Of a DNA stretch of 42,863 bases, positions 6,576-13,769 are shown in pieces. The notes under the pieces were generated by a model. That model saw only the letters and a program-made list of their open reading frames with translations, ran no database searches and was not told where the DNA came from. The stretch covers positions 1 to 42,863 of IMG/VR virus record IMGVR_UViG_3300036819_000170. One strand, written 5' to 3'. Positions within the stretch are counted from its first letter, which is position 1; each line of letters opens with the position of its first letter. The DNA is from a virus. Both the position numbers and the translations under genes were made by a program.

Positions 6576-7315
6576 ACAACGGCGCTGTGAGCAACTACGT
6601 CGAGCAATGGCTCGCTCTCAAGGATTCCCTGCTCTCGCATCCAGGGGCGTTGCCAGCAGGGGCCGGTCCGCAGGGTGCTATCTATGAAAGATGGCTTCCG
6701 GAGGCGCGGCTTCTGCGCGTTCTGCCCTGCGGGCCGGAATATGCCCTCGCCATCCAGCACACCTTCCAGCAACGCCGCGGCTCAGTGCTGCTGCTCTCCA
6801 TTCTCGACTGGCTCGCCGTGGACACGCTGGCTAAAGCCGGCATCCCTATGCGCGCAGTATGCAACGGCATCCATGAAGCCTTCGATCGCTTCGAGCGCGG
6901 ACCAGCCAACGCCACGCGCTCGATCAACAGCTTAACTTTTTGCTGGCAGCAGATCCTCCGCGAATGCGAGCGGATGAAGGAATGCAGCGTAGGGACGCAT
7001 GCCACTGACAGAAACTTTGTTCCGGCCGGCCAGACTTTTCTGGTCGCGCTGCCGTCCAGCGGCCGCAAGATATTTGCCGCCATGCAGCAGCAGGACAAGC
7101 TGAATGCCTTGTGCCAGGGACCCGCCGGCATCGCCTTCACCGTCTATCCCGACGCCTGGCAAAAAGCCGAAGCCCTGCGCCGCGGCAACGTCCACCTGGA
7201 ATTTATGGATCCTGAAATTCCTCCGGGTCTCACTTCTCTACCCGGAGCTGCCGCGCTGGCGGGGCGCACGCACAGACGTTCCCGCCAGCCTTTTATGAGG
7301 AGTGCCAATGTCTAA
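6572..7315 (+). CDS. hypothetical early protein
   Basis: 247 residues, starting MNNGAVSNYVEQW after AAGGGGG. Mostly helical with a conserved-looking core (RGSVLLLSILDWLAVDTLAKAG, then IHEAFDRFERG). A GRKIFAAMQQ segment and a basic end (RTHRRSRQ) hint at nucleic acid contact. I do not recognise a family. It overlaps both neighbours, as is the rule in this operon. Confidence 0.65.
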   Translation: MNNGAVSNYVEQWLALKDSLLSHPGALPAGAGPQGAIYERWLPEARLLRVLPCGPEYALAIQHTFQQRRGSVLLLSILDWLAVDTLAKAGIPMRAVCNGIHEAFDRFERGPANATRSINSLTFCWQQILRECERMKECSVGTHATDRNFVPAGQTFLVALPSSGRKIFAAMQQQDKLNALCQGPAGIAFTVYPDAWQKAEALRRGNVHLEFMDPEIPPGLTSLPGAAALAGRTHRRSRQPFMRSANV

Positions 7316-7559
7316 ACACTGGACTGATGCTCTTGTTCTCTCGGTCACTGCCATCACCATCGGCAACGAGCATGGGACTGACAACCTGGATCGCGCGCGC
7401 CTCAGCTTGAACCTGGAAGAGACCCAAAAAATTGACGGTCCAAACGGGCCGATCGAGCTGAAGCTGAGCAGGGCTTATGCGACGGTCTATGTGTCCGAAG
7501 ATATCGCGCGGTCAATTCTGATCGGCGACAAGTTCCGCCTGATGGAGGACCGTGGCTAA
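7308..7559 (+). CDS. hypothetical beta-rich protein
   Basis: 83 residues. The ATG at 7308 (MSKHWTDALVL) is preferred over one two codons upstream because GAGGAG lies six bases before it. Sequence alternates beta strands (ALVLSVTAITIGN, RLSLNLEETQ, ATVYVSEDIARSILIGDKFRL), suggesting a small barrel. Overlaps the next start by eight bases. Confidence 0.6.
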   Translation: MSKHWTDALVLSVTAITIGNEHGTDNLDRARLSLNLEETQKIDGPNGPIELKLSRAYATVYVSEDIARSILIGDKFRLMEDRG

Positions 7560-7809
7560 TCTCAGCGGACTCATCTTACGTCTCGAAACCGACAAGGGCG
7601 TCGCGATCCATGATTGCGCAATTGAAGCCGTGCATATTGCCAGCGTGCTTCATATCACGGTCGAGTTCACCTTTAATGACGTGAAGTGCTTTGCGCATTG
7701 CGGCGAGAATCCCTTGGCTGTCATTCAGCGCTATCTGCGGCACCTGGAGCAGATGGCGGAAGCCTATCACCCGGTCAATATCCCGCCGCCTCCGGAGGAC
7801 AAGCATTAA
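7552..7809 (+). CDS. hypothetical protein
   Basis: 85 residues from GTG 7552 with GGAGG just upstream. Two beta strands (LILRLETDKGVAIHDC and ITVEFTFNDVKCFAHC) followed by a helix and a proline run (NIPPPPEDKH). A second GGAGG inside its last codons (CCGGAGGACAAGC) serves the next gene. No family recognised. Confidence 0.6.
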   Translation: MANLSGLILRLETDKGVAIHDCAIEAVHIASVLHITVEFTFNDVKCFAHCGENPLAVIQRYLRHLEQMAEAYHPVNIPPPPEDKH

Positions 7810-9226
7810 AACGCCTCCCCATCTTCGCGCTTACCAGATTGAAGACATTCTGCCCTCGCGCAAGCTCTCGCGCGCGCCGCTCTCCTATATCGGCGAGGAC
7901 AAAAACGAGTACGTCTCCGTGATCTGGGGCATGGAAGCCAACGGCGCCATTGCCGCCATCGGCGACGCGCCGGCCAGCGCCAGCGTCCACCGCGTGAGCC
8001 ATCAACAGCTCTCGCTCAGCCTGGGCATGCAGTCGCGCTCCACCTTCACCAAGCGCTGCATGAAATTTTCTGCCCCGGACCGCTGCCCGCGCTGCGGGTT
8101 GCAGAGCGTGAGAATTCTATGGAACTCCATTGCCACCCGCACCCCCGGAGGCCTGCAGTGTGAGTCGCCGCGCTGCCGGCATCGCTTTGCGCCGCGCTGG
8201 ACGGAAGAACGCCGGCTGAAGCACGGCGAGCTCATCAAGGAAATCGGCCGCAAGCATCCGCACTGGTCGCGCCCGCGTAAGCGCCATGCCGCGCTGCGCA
8301 CCGTCAAGCATCGCCGCAAATATCTGGGCTCCATCTTTGTGCGCAATGGCGGCTTTGGCGCCGCCAACAGTTATGCCCTGCCGGAAGCCGCGCGGCCGGC
8401 CATCCTCAAAGGCGGACGTCCCGACGATCCCACGTATGACGCCGCGGCCCTGGCCCGCCAGTTTGGTGACGATCTCTTTGATCGCCACGCTCACACCTGG
8501 CTCAAGTACGCCTCGCTCAACGGCTTCCGCAAATCCTATGGCTGGATCTGGCATCCCAACCTGCCGGACGCGCGCCGCTGCTCCTGCCGGCTCGGCCAGC
8601 GCAAACTGGAATTCGTCGGGATCTGCCCCAAGTGCAATGGAGCCGGCTTCATCATCACCAGCCGCGCGCTTGGTGGCAAATCCATGCCGGCCAACGGCCG
8701 CATCATTCTGCACTGGCTGCTCGATCGCGGCATTGACGAAGAGGTTCGCGACAAAGAAAACAAAATCACCAAGCATCGCGGGATCCTCGAACACTACACG
8801 CAGGCCGACATCGGCCGCGCCCTGGGCTTGGATGTCTCCACCGTGCGCCGTTACTTCCGCGCCTTTCGCTGGCTTAACCTGGTGCGGACCGTGCCCGGCA
8901 AGGTCACGTGGAACACGGATGGATCCGTCGCCGATCGCGAGGCGCACAAAATTCTCTGGCTGCCTTCACGCACCATGGACGAAGACGTTGCGCGGGCGGA
9001 AAAAGACCGGCTCGATGCGCTGGTAAAGTGGAATCGCCGCTTCCTGGAGCAGCGCCAGCTGGAGGCGCTGGAGTCGGCCGTGGCGCTGGCCAGGCAGGTT
9101 TTGGGCGAGTGGGAAGGCCAGGAACATCGCCTGGAGTCATTCTGGAATGAGATGCGCCGCCGCCTGGCGGCCCGTGACGATCATGCACGTCTCGTCAACG
9201 TGCTTTTCCCGCTGCAACGCGAGTGA
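7805..9226 (+). CDS. putative replication initiator: zinc-ribbon and HTH protein
   Basis: 473 residues when read from ATT 7805, which has a perfect GGAGG seven bases upstream and overlaps the previous stop; the only ATG-type alternative upstream (7691) would overlap the preceding gene by 119 bases. Cysteines at 94/97 and 119/124 (CPRC, C-x4-C) and at 259/261 and 274/277 (CSC, CPKCNGAGF, the last like a DnaJ zinc knuckle) suggest two zinc ribbons. Residues about 331-360 are an HTH (QADIGRALGLDVSTVRRYFR). A charged coiled coil ends the protein. As the largest DNA-binding early gene, last in the operon and next to a DnaA box, it is the best initiator/replisome-organiser candidate; a transcription factor is the alternative. 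Confidence 0.65.
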   Translation: MKTPPHLRAYQIEDILPSRKLSRAPLSYIGEDKNEYVSVIWGMEANGAIAAIGDAPASASVHRVSHQQLSLSLGMQSRSTFTKRCMKFSAPDRCPRCGLQSVRILWNSIATRTPGGLQCESPRCRHRFAPRWTEERRLKHGELIKEIGRKHPHWSRPRKRHAALRTVKHRRKYLGSIFVRNGGFGAANSYALPEAARPAILKGGRPDDPTYDAAALARQFGDDLFDRHAHTWLKYASLNGFRKSYGWIWHPNLPDARRCSCRLGQRKLEFVGICPKCNGAGFIITSRALGGKSMPANGRIILHWLLDRGIDEEVRDKENKITKHRGILEHYTQADIGRALGLDVSTVRRYFRAFRWLNLVRTVPGKVTWNTDGSVADREAHKILWLPSRTMDEDVARAEKDRLDALVKWNRRFLEQRQLEALESAVALARQVLGEWEGQEHRLESFWNEMRRRLAARDDHARLVNVLFPLQRE

Positions 9227-9560
9227 ATGTTCCCTACCAGTAAACAGTTGGCATGATCGGCGAAGCCAGCGCGACGGGAGAGTTGTGTCCCGGCCGCGCT
9301 GTTCGCGTTTACGGCTAAAAGTGCATATCTCCGCGCGGAGTCCGATGCTGATTCTTCGCAGTTTAGCACTCTAGTATTGCGACTGCTAGGTTATCCACAG
9401 GATACTTTCGCCTCGAATTCGCTTTACGTGCGAAGCCGCGCAAAATCAACAGCCTAGCGGCGCTCTTCGCCTGGAACCAGTGTGAATCTGCGCGGCAGGT
9501 ATAGTGTGCCTTTCCCGCTTCTTGCCTTGAGCGAGTGTATGAGTTTGCCGGATTTTGTGT
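9227..9560. other. candidate replication origin with DnaA box
   Basis: Gene-free stretch directly after the putative initiator. TTATCCACA at 9391-9399 is a perfect DnaA box. Weaker boxes (TGTGGAAAA, complement TTTTCCACA) occur at about 9648 and 9868. A single strong box is less than a typical host origin has, but enough for a phage that recruits DnaA. No iteron cluster was found. Confidence 0.4.
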
Positions 9561-9906
9561 GTGAACTTAGGCGGATACGGCCTTAGAGCTCTTTTGAGCA
9601 AAGAGCCATGGATGACACAGCAATATAGATTTCCGCCATCCTCGCTGTGGAAAAAGGTAGGGAGCGCGCTCAGAACGCGCGTCATGAATGCCGGAGGGGG
9701 AAGGAAACAGCCTGCATCCCCGCAGAAGGAACGTGCCCCCTCCGGACCGCCCCCAGACAAAGAAAAACCTTCCTCTGAAGTGTGCAAAGCAATCCGGGTG
9801 CCAGAGCATGGAGCCATGAAGGTCCACGCGGAACCGGCAAAAAGCAAAGGCGGGTTGAAAAATGAGAGTGTGGAAAAGGGAGGGGTGAGGGCTTAAAATC
9901 TCTGGT
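9561..9906. other. non-coding stretch with long inverted repeat
   Basis: CCGGAGGGGG (9691-9700) and CCCCCTCCGG (9736-9745) are perfect 10-bp arms round a 35-base loop. The open frames here are proline- and lysine-rich without ribosome sites or family features, so I call the stretch non-coding. The end of the stretch carries the promoter of the gene at 9907. Confidence 0.4.
9894..9906 (+). promoter_or_regulatory. -10 box abutting the start codon
   Basis: TAAAAT (9894-9899) is followed by only seven bases and then ATG 9907, with no Shine-Dalgarno, so a transcript would begin at or next to the ATG (leaderless). The paralogue at 12032 has the same TAAAAT six bases from its ATG. Confidence 0.5.
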
Positions 9907-10224
9907 ATGGACAGAAGAAACTTTTTGCGCGCCGCGGCGATGACTATCGGCGGGATCGCGCTCGATCAGGCAATTCCCTTCGGGCGGATATGGAGCTTTC
10001 CCAAAGTGATCAAGCCGGCGAATTATATTCGCCAGACAACTCACTATATGATCGCTGACGATATATTACGCCGGCGAGCGGGCCTCATCTGGCCGAATAA
10101 TTTATTGAAAGTGGAGTTCGATTATAGGCGCATGATGGCGGACGTTTACATTGATAAAGGGGATGGGAAAAAATCTTGCCTATTGTCCTATCCTATTGGC
10201 CGCCTTCAATCCCAAACTCTCTAA
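9907..10224 (+). CDS. Tat-signal-like small protein
   Basis: 105 residues. The N-terminus MDRRNFLRAAAMTIGGIALD is a textbook twin-arginine signal (RRNFL followed by a hydrophobic stretch). The same start, MDRR(N/K)FL..GG(I/V)ALDQA(I/V)P, appears in the gene at 12032, so the two are paralogous at least in the leader. The rest (WSFPKVIKPANYI, a charged C-terminus) is unknown; small RRxFL proteins with WSFPK are common in environmental phages. It points against the late operon and its last 45 bases overlap the end of the sigma-factor gene. Confidence 0.7.
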   Translation: MDRRNFLRAAAMTIGGIALDQAIPFGRIWSFPKVIKPANYIRQTTHYMIADDILRRRAGLIWPNNLLKVEFDYRRMMADVYIDKGDGKKSCLLSYPIGRLQSQTL

Positions 10225-10827
10225 TTGGCTGATCCGGCCGGCCGTCAATCCCATGGCCTCGGCGATCTCGCAGGTCTTCATGTCATAGCGATAACGCAGC
10301 TCCAGCACCATCATCAGCCGCGGATCGAGCGCGCATAAACATTTTTCCAGCCGGTCGCGCATCTCCACCAGGTCTGGATGCTCGGGCTCGGCCAGGGTCT
10401 CCATCAGATCGAGCTCATCTGAATCATTGCTGATGATCGGATTGCCGCAAGCCGATTCCCTTTCCAGCCGCACCTGGTAAAGTTCCGCCAGCGTCACGCC
10501 GGCGGCGGCGGCCAGCTCGTCGCTCTCTGGTGCGCGGCCGAGCGTGTTTGTAAGTATCTCTTCCGCTTGATCAATCTCTCTGCCCCGGGCGCGCGTGGCG
10601 CGGGACACCGGATCATCCCGGCGCAGGCTGTCCAGAATGGCGCCGCGGATCCGCGCGCTGGCGAAGGGCGTAAATTCTCCGTTGCGCGCGTCATAACGCT
10701 TCGCGGCGTCCAGCAGCCCCAGCATTCCTTCCTGCACCAGGTCGTCGAACTCCACATGTTGCGGCAGCCGGCGCGCGAACTGGCCGGCCAGCTTGTCCAC
10801 CAGCGGATAATACTTTTCCAGGTCCAT
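10180..10827 (-). CDS. FliA/WhiG-like alternative sigma factor
   Basis: 215 residues, GGGGAG just before ATG. Region 2 (about 5-75) reads YYPLVDKLAGQFARRLP, FDDLVQEGMLGLLDAAKRYD, FTPFASARIRGAILDSLRR, followed by region 3 (about 85-125, LGRAPESDELAAAAGVTLAE) and region 4 (about 165-212, MMVLELRYRYDMKTCEIAEAMGLT...RISQLE). This is the FliA/sigma-28 group. It is the most distal minus-strand gene, separated from the late operon by a terminator (10853-10878), so its level may depend on readthrough. Likely role: direct host RNA polymerase to a set of phage promoters. No promoter with full sigma-28 consensus was found. Confidence 0.9.
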   Translation of the reverse strand: MDLEKYYPLVDKLAGQFARRLPQHVEFDDLVQEGMLGLLDAAKRYDARNGEFTPFASARIRGAILDSLRRDDPVSRATRARGREIDQAEEILTNTLGRAPESDELAAAAGVTLAELYQVRLERESACGNPIISNDSDELDLMETLAEPEHPDLVEMRDRLEKCLCALDPRLMMVLELRYRYDMKTCEIAEAMGLTAGRISQLESLGLKAANRIGQ

Positions 10828-10847
10828 GGGCTCCCCGTTTCACGAAT

Positions 10848-10878
10848 AAAAAAGCCCGGAGCATGAAAGCCCCGGGCT
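10848..10878 (-). terminator. rho-independent terminator of the late operon
   Basis: On the minus strand AGCCCGG and CCGGGCT form a GC-rich stem round a 12-base loop, and TTTTTTATT follows at once. It lies between the gene at 10899 and the sigma-factor gene, so the sigma gene is reached only by readthrough or antitermination, or from a promoter in this 70-bp gap that I cannot see. Confidence 0.85.
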
Positions 10879-10898
10879 GGAGTGCAGAGAAGAAAGAA

Positions 10899-11174
10899 CT
10901 ATTTGGTTGCCGGCACGGCAGCTGCTGCAGGCGCAGCCGGAGTTGAGCCAGAGGCGTGGATGTGTGAGAGCAATCCGGTGAAGCTCTGGAACAGGTCGAT
11001 GAACACGGGCAAAGCGGCAATGCCCAGGTTCACTTCGCTGGCGATGGTTGCGACCTTGGTCTGGCCGGCCGTTGATTTAACGAACGGCGATGCGGCGGCC
11101 AGGCCGACCTGTTCAATGGCCTGAAGGTCCTGCTGGAAGGTGGATGCGGCGGTTGGTGCTGGTGCTGTTGACAT
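10899..11174 (-). CDS. small membrane-associated protein, lysis cluster
   Basis: 91 residues; ATG at 11174 is chosen because AAAGGAG stands eight bases upstream. Alanine/proline-rich ends surround one hydrophobic segment (VNLGIAALPVFIDLFQSFTGLL, about 46-67). Last gene before the terminator and next to a lipoprotein and a DUF5675 gene; a holin-like or virion-membrane role is possible but unproved. Confidence 0.6.
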   Translation of the reverse strand: MSTAPAPTAASTFQQDLQAIEQVGLAAASPFVKSTAGQTKVATIASEVNLGIAALPVFIDLFQSFTGLLSHIHASGSTPAAPAAAAVPATK

Positions 11175-11254
11175 GTGTGTTTCTCCTTTTGGTTTTTTTG
11201 AACGAAGTGAAGTAAAAAATGGTGGCGTAAAAAATTGGCGGAAGGCGAGCAGCT

Positions 11255-11479
11255 TCATGGCCGGGCTTCTAACTCCTGCGGATCAAAGACCACGTCATTG
11301 CAGCGGAACATGATTCCATCAGGCAGATAGCGGCAATGCGCGGCGTCAAAATGCGCCTTGTACGGAACGCGCGGCACGCGGACCGGCTTCCGCGCGTGGC
11401 ATCCCGTGGTCAGCGTGATCGCGGCCAGCAATGCCAGCACGGCCACAAACGTGGCCAGGGCACGCGTCAGGTCTTTCAC
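11255..11479 (-). CDS. small lipoprotein, possible outer spanin
   Basis: 74 residues with a lipoprotein signal: basic start, LALLAAITLTTGC, lipid-bearing cysteine near residue 27, then a proline-containing basic stretch (RKPVRVPRVP). Size, lipobox and place in a lysis-type cluster resemble Rz1-like outer spanins, though the mature part has two more cysteines and is not very proline-rich. A surface-exclusion lipoprotein is the alternative. Confidence 0.6.
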   Translation of the reverse strand: MKDLTRALATFVAVLALLAAITLTTGCHARKPVRVPRVPYKAHFDAAHCRYLPDGIMFRCNDVVFDPQELEARP

Positions 11480-11505
11480 GGTGAAGTTTTTGAGTGTGAA
11501 GTTTT

Positions 11506-11973
11506 TCAGAGGGCGCCTCGCGTGTCTTCTTCCGGCGCGTCCACAATCGTGATCCAGGTCTCTTCCTTCATCTGGAAGGCCTGGCAGCCGTGCTCTTCAT
11601 TGAATCCCACCTGCTCGGTGAGCTTATCCCACAGCGCTACGAGCGCATTGTGCGAACCAAAGACCGCGTTCAGCGCGCGCGTCTGACCCACCAGCAGACA
11701 GCCGTCGGTGTCTTCGTCGGTGTTGCCGGAGTGCATGCGGATGCCGGTGAAGTTGGGCACGTCCAGGATGTGGAAGGCATATTTCCGGAAGCGGTTGGAC
11801 CAATCGACGATCACGCGAAAGCGCCCGGCCCCGATCGCCGTCCGGTTCTGTATCTTCACGCCCGGCGCGCGGACCGTGTCTTCCAGCACAAAGCATTCGC
11901 GCTGGCCGTCGATCTCCAGATCGCTGATGGTGGACGTGGAGGTATACCGCTTCCGCGTGGAAAGAAGTTCCAT
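11506..11973 (-). CDS. DUF5675-family protein
   Basis: 155 residues from ATG 11973 with AAGGAG six bases upstream. The family hallmarks are visible: R....STISDLEIDGQRECFVLED, then TAIGAGRFRVIVDWSNRF, VPNFTGIRMHSGNTDEDTDG, CLLVG. The histidine, aspartates and cysteine of IRMHSGN..DTDGC look like a conserved active or metal site. DUF5675 members are common in phages and near lysis genes; enzymatic activity is not established as far as I know. It could be the lytic enzyme here, since no lysozyme, amidase or endopeptidase is otherwise seen. Confidence 0.8.
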   Translation of the reverse strand: MELLSTRKRYTSTSTISDLEIDGQRECFVLEDTVRAPGVKIQNRTAIGAGRFRVIVDWSNRFRKYAFHILDVPNFTGIRMHSGNTDEDTDGCLLVGQTRALNAVFGSHNALVALWDKLTEQVGFNEEHGCQAFQMKEETWITIVDAPEEDTRGAL

Positions 11974-12005
11974 GTGGTGCTCCTTAAAAATGTTCGAGTG
12001 GTTGG

Positions 12006-12025
12006 GCAAACGTTTGCAGTAAAAT
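12006..12025 (+). promoter_or_regulatory. GCAAACGTTTGC palindrome copy 2 with -10 box
   Basis: The palindrome at 12006-12017 ends two bases before TAAAAT (12020-12025); ATG 12032 is six bases further. An occupied palindrome would block this promoter, so the site behaves like an operator for the downstream Tat-signal gene. Confidence 0.6.
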
Positions 12026-12031
12026 GCGGGG

Positions 12032-12247
12032 ATGGACCGCAGAAAATTCTTGACCGGCCTCGGGGTAATCATCGGCGGCGTCGCGCTCGACCAGGCCGTG
12101 CCGAGGAAATCATCACAAATAGTCGGCTGGACTATCTATCAAAACACTCGCGACAATCCAATTATGCTGGGCACCTTTGATTGCGAGACAGGTAGGTGGG
12201 CTTACCACCCTATAGATGAGCCAACCAGAAATCGTATTTCTCTTTGA
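12032..12247 (+). CDS. Tat-signal-like small protein, paralogue of 9907 gene
   Basis: 71 residues beginning MDRRKFLTGLGVIIGGVALD, again a twin-arginine leader; the mature part has IVGWTIYQNTRDNPIMLGTF and ends RNRISL. Lies on the plus strand inside the minus-strand late operon and overlaps the end of the convergent gene at 12210 by 38 bases. Promoter appears leaderless and overlapped by a GCAAACGTTTGC operator. Likely a moron; function unknown. Confidence 0.7.
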   Translation: MDRRKFLTGLGVIIGGVALDQAVPRKSSQIVGWTIYQNTRDNPIMLGTFDCETGRWAYHPIDEPTRNRISL

Positions 12248-12410
12248 AGGACGGCACCCGCGCTGAGACCTCGTCAAAAGCCAGCTCGGCTTTCATCTGG
12301 GTCTCCCGCAGAGACCGGACTTCAATAATCGCTTTGCGCACAAACCAGGCCAGAATGAGCCCGATCACCTGCGTGCCGTAATCCTTGATCGCGTGAAGAA
12401 TGAATTCCAT
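12210..12410 (-). CDS. small membrane protein, holin candidate
   Basis: 66 residues: one membrane span (GTQVIGLILAWFVRKAIIEV, about 13-32) followed by an amphipathic charged helix. One-span proteins of this size with a charged cytosolic tail fit class III holins or i-spanins. It precedes the DUF5675/lipoprotein genes in the transcript, which favours a lysis role; this is inference from position. Confidence 0.55.
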   Translation of the reverse strand: MEFILHAIKDYGTQVIGLILAWFVRKAIIEVRSLRETQMKAELAFDEVSARVPSFKEKYDFWLAHL

Positions 12411-12413
12411 TGT

Positions 12414-12689
12414 TTATCCGTTCTGTGGTGAAGGGGGAGCGCCTGGTTGCGGGGGCTGATTTTGCGGCTGGGTTGGATCCTGCTGCTGCGGCTGCAGTCC
12501 GGCTTGTGTGCCGAGCTGGGCCGAGCGCTGGACCGCGCCTTCGATAAACACTTTGAATTTTTCCGTGGGCATCTGCAGCGCCAGCACGTGCAGCGCCTGC
12601 ATGCCCACCATGCCCATCAGCCGCGGATCGGCTTTCTCGATCAGCGCGTGCAGCAGCTCTTCATTAATGCGGGGTGATTCAGTGTCCAT
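12414..12689 (-). CDS. hypothetical late protein
   Basis: 91 residues from ATG 12689 (MDTESPRINEEL). Helical N-terminal half (LLHALIEKADPRLMGMVGMQ) and a glutamine/proline tail (QPQQQDPTQPQNQPP). The start is only 25 bases from the divergent gene at 12715 and lacks a clear ribosome site. Small virion-associated protein is the best guess. Confidence 0.6.
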   Translation of the reverse strand: MDTESPRINEELLHALIEKADPRLMGMVGMQALHVLALQMPTEKFKVFIEGAVQRSAQLGTQAGLQPQQQDPTQPQNQPPQPGAPPSPQNG

Positions 12690-12699
12690 ATTTTTGTTG

Positions 12700-12714
12700 T
12701 AAACTTTCGGAATT
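12700..12714 (+). promoter_or_regulatory. -10 box close to ATG of divergent small gene
   Basis: TAAACT (12700-12705) is nine bases from ATG 12715 and there is no Shine-Dalgarno, so the mRNA would be leaderless or nearly so. The -35 is not convincing. Confidence 0.35.
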
Positions 12715-12909
12715 ATGAGTGACGAACATAACCTCGAACTACCCGACCAGACTTTCAGCGAGCCGATGAAGGAAACAGAAATTCTCATCCTTCGAGCCAG
12801 ACTGTCCGAGCTGAGCCTTGTTCGCAGAGGCGGCTCTTTAGAGTGGCACGCTGAACAACGAAGACAAAGGCATCTGGCTCGATTGAAGGAGCTAGGAGTA
12901 AAGTTTTAG
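12715..12909 (+). CDS. small charged protein (moron)
   Basis: 64 residues, plus strand inside the late operon, starting MSDEHNLELPDQTFSEP. An acidic N-terminus leads into a long basic helix (WHAEQRRQRHLARLKELG). The end overlaps the convergent gene at 12906 by four bases. No family recognised; the gene fits the gap between two minus-strand genes exactly, as independent moron units do. Confidence 0.6.
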   Translation: MSDEHNLELPDQTFSEPMKETEILILRARLSELSLVRRGGSLEWHAEQRRQRHLARLKELGVKF

Positions 12910-13766
12910 TAACTCAGGCTCTTCAGCCATTTGTAAGCGGCATACACGCCGCCGGCTCCGGCCGCGCCTGCAGCTCCGGCCGCGGCTTTCTTCGCGCCCG
13001 CAACCGCAACCTGCTTGACATTGTTTTTGAGCAGCCATTCCGCGTAAAGCTTCGGGCTCGATCTCAGCAACTGCATGGTCTCAGTCTCGCCCAGCGCCGC
13101 CAGTCCAACCTTCGCGGCCGTGGCCGTCCCCGATACTCCGGCGATGGTCGCCAGCGTCTCAGCGCCAGCCGCGCCAACATTCAACGCGCCGGCTGCTTCA
13201 TCTTTCAGCCCTTCTTTTGAGACCCACCAGTTTGCTTCCGCCTGCGCGGATTTCTGCATCTGCTCTGGCCCCAGGGCGCGGCCCACATTCACCGCGCGGC
13301 GCATGGTGTCCGTGTTGTCCTCTCCAGGGAGAGGTTTCACTTCAAAGCGGCCGTCCGGAGCAATCTTGGTATGCCCCGACGCCTCAAATTGTGAAACCTC
13401 GCCCGGAAGCGCGTAAGTGACCCGGCCATCGGGCGTCACCATTTTCTGTACGTTCGGATTGTCCGGCGCAACGGCATAGTTCGCCTGGCGCGCTGCCGGC
13501 ACGCGATCTTCGGCGACGTAATTTGCCGAGCCGTCAGGCCCGGTCATTTTGTAAGCCGATTTATATCCCGCCGCCTGCGCTGCCTCCACGCGATCGGCCG
13601 AAACATTGACCGGCCCCTGCGGTCCGATCATCGGAACCATGTTTTGCGCTGGAGCCTGCTGCGCGGCTGGCTGTGGCGCTGGCGTGTTCTGATCAGGCGC
13701 TGCGGCCGGAGTTGGTGATGCCGGCTGCGCGCTTGCGGGATCTGATGCTTGAGTTGTGGGATCCAT
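12906..13766 (-). CDS. internal-virion-like protein with PDG repeats
   Basis: 286 residues. The N-terminal 45 are alanine/proline/glutamine-rich. Residues about 50-150 contain three imperfect repeats of the type DRV..A..AGY..A.KM..PDG...YV. The C-terminus is hydrophobic and glycine/alanine-rich (AVAGAKKAAAGAAGAAGAGG), as in proteins that enter membranes. Order after tail genes and next to two other low-complexity proteins matches the ejection-protein block of podoviruses. Likely released with DNA into the cell envelope; no enzyme motif seen. Confidence 0.6.
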   Translation of the reverse strand: MDPTTQASDPASAQPASPTPAAAPDQNTPAPQPAAQQAPAQNMVPMIGPQGPVNVSADRVEAAQAAGYKSAYKMTGPDGSANYVAEDRVPAARQANYAVAPDNPNVQKMVTPDGRVTYALPGEVSQFEASGHTKIAPDGRFEVKPLPGEDNTDTMRRAVNVGRALGPEQMQKSAQAEANWWVSKEGLKDEAAGALNVGAAGAETLATIAGVSGTATAAKVGLAALGETETMQLLRSSPKLYAEWLLKNNVKQVAVAGAKKAAAGAAGAAGAGGVYAAYKWLKSLSY

Positions 13767-13769
13767 AAA

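Noticed and set aside
8117-9026. Long frames on both strands inside the putative initiator gene
   Set aside because: Low-complexity products without domains; the HTH and zinc motifs are in the chosen frame.
9446-9896. Frames of 86-133 codons in the candidate origin region
   Set aside because: No ribosome site, no family, several strands competing; inverted repeat explains part of the composition.
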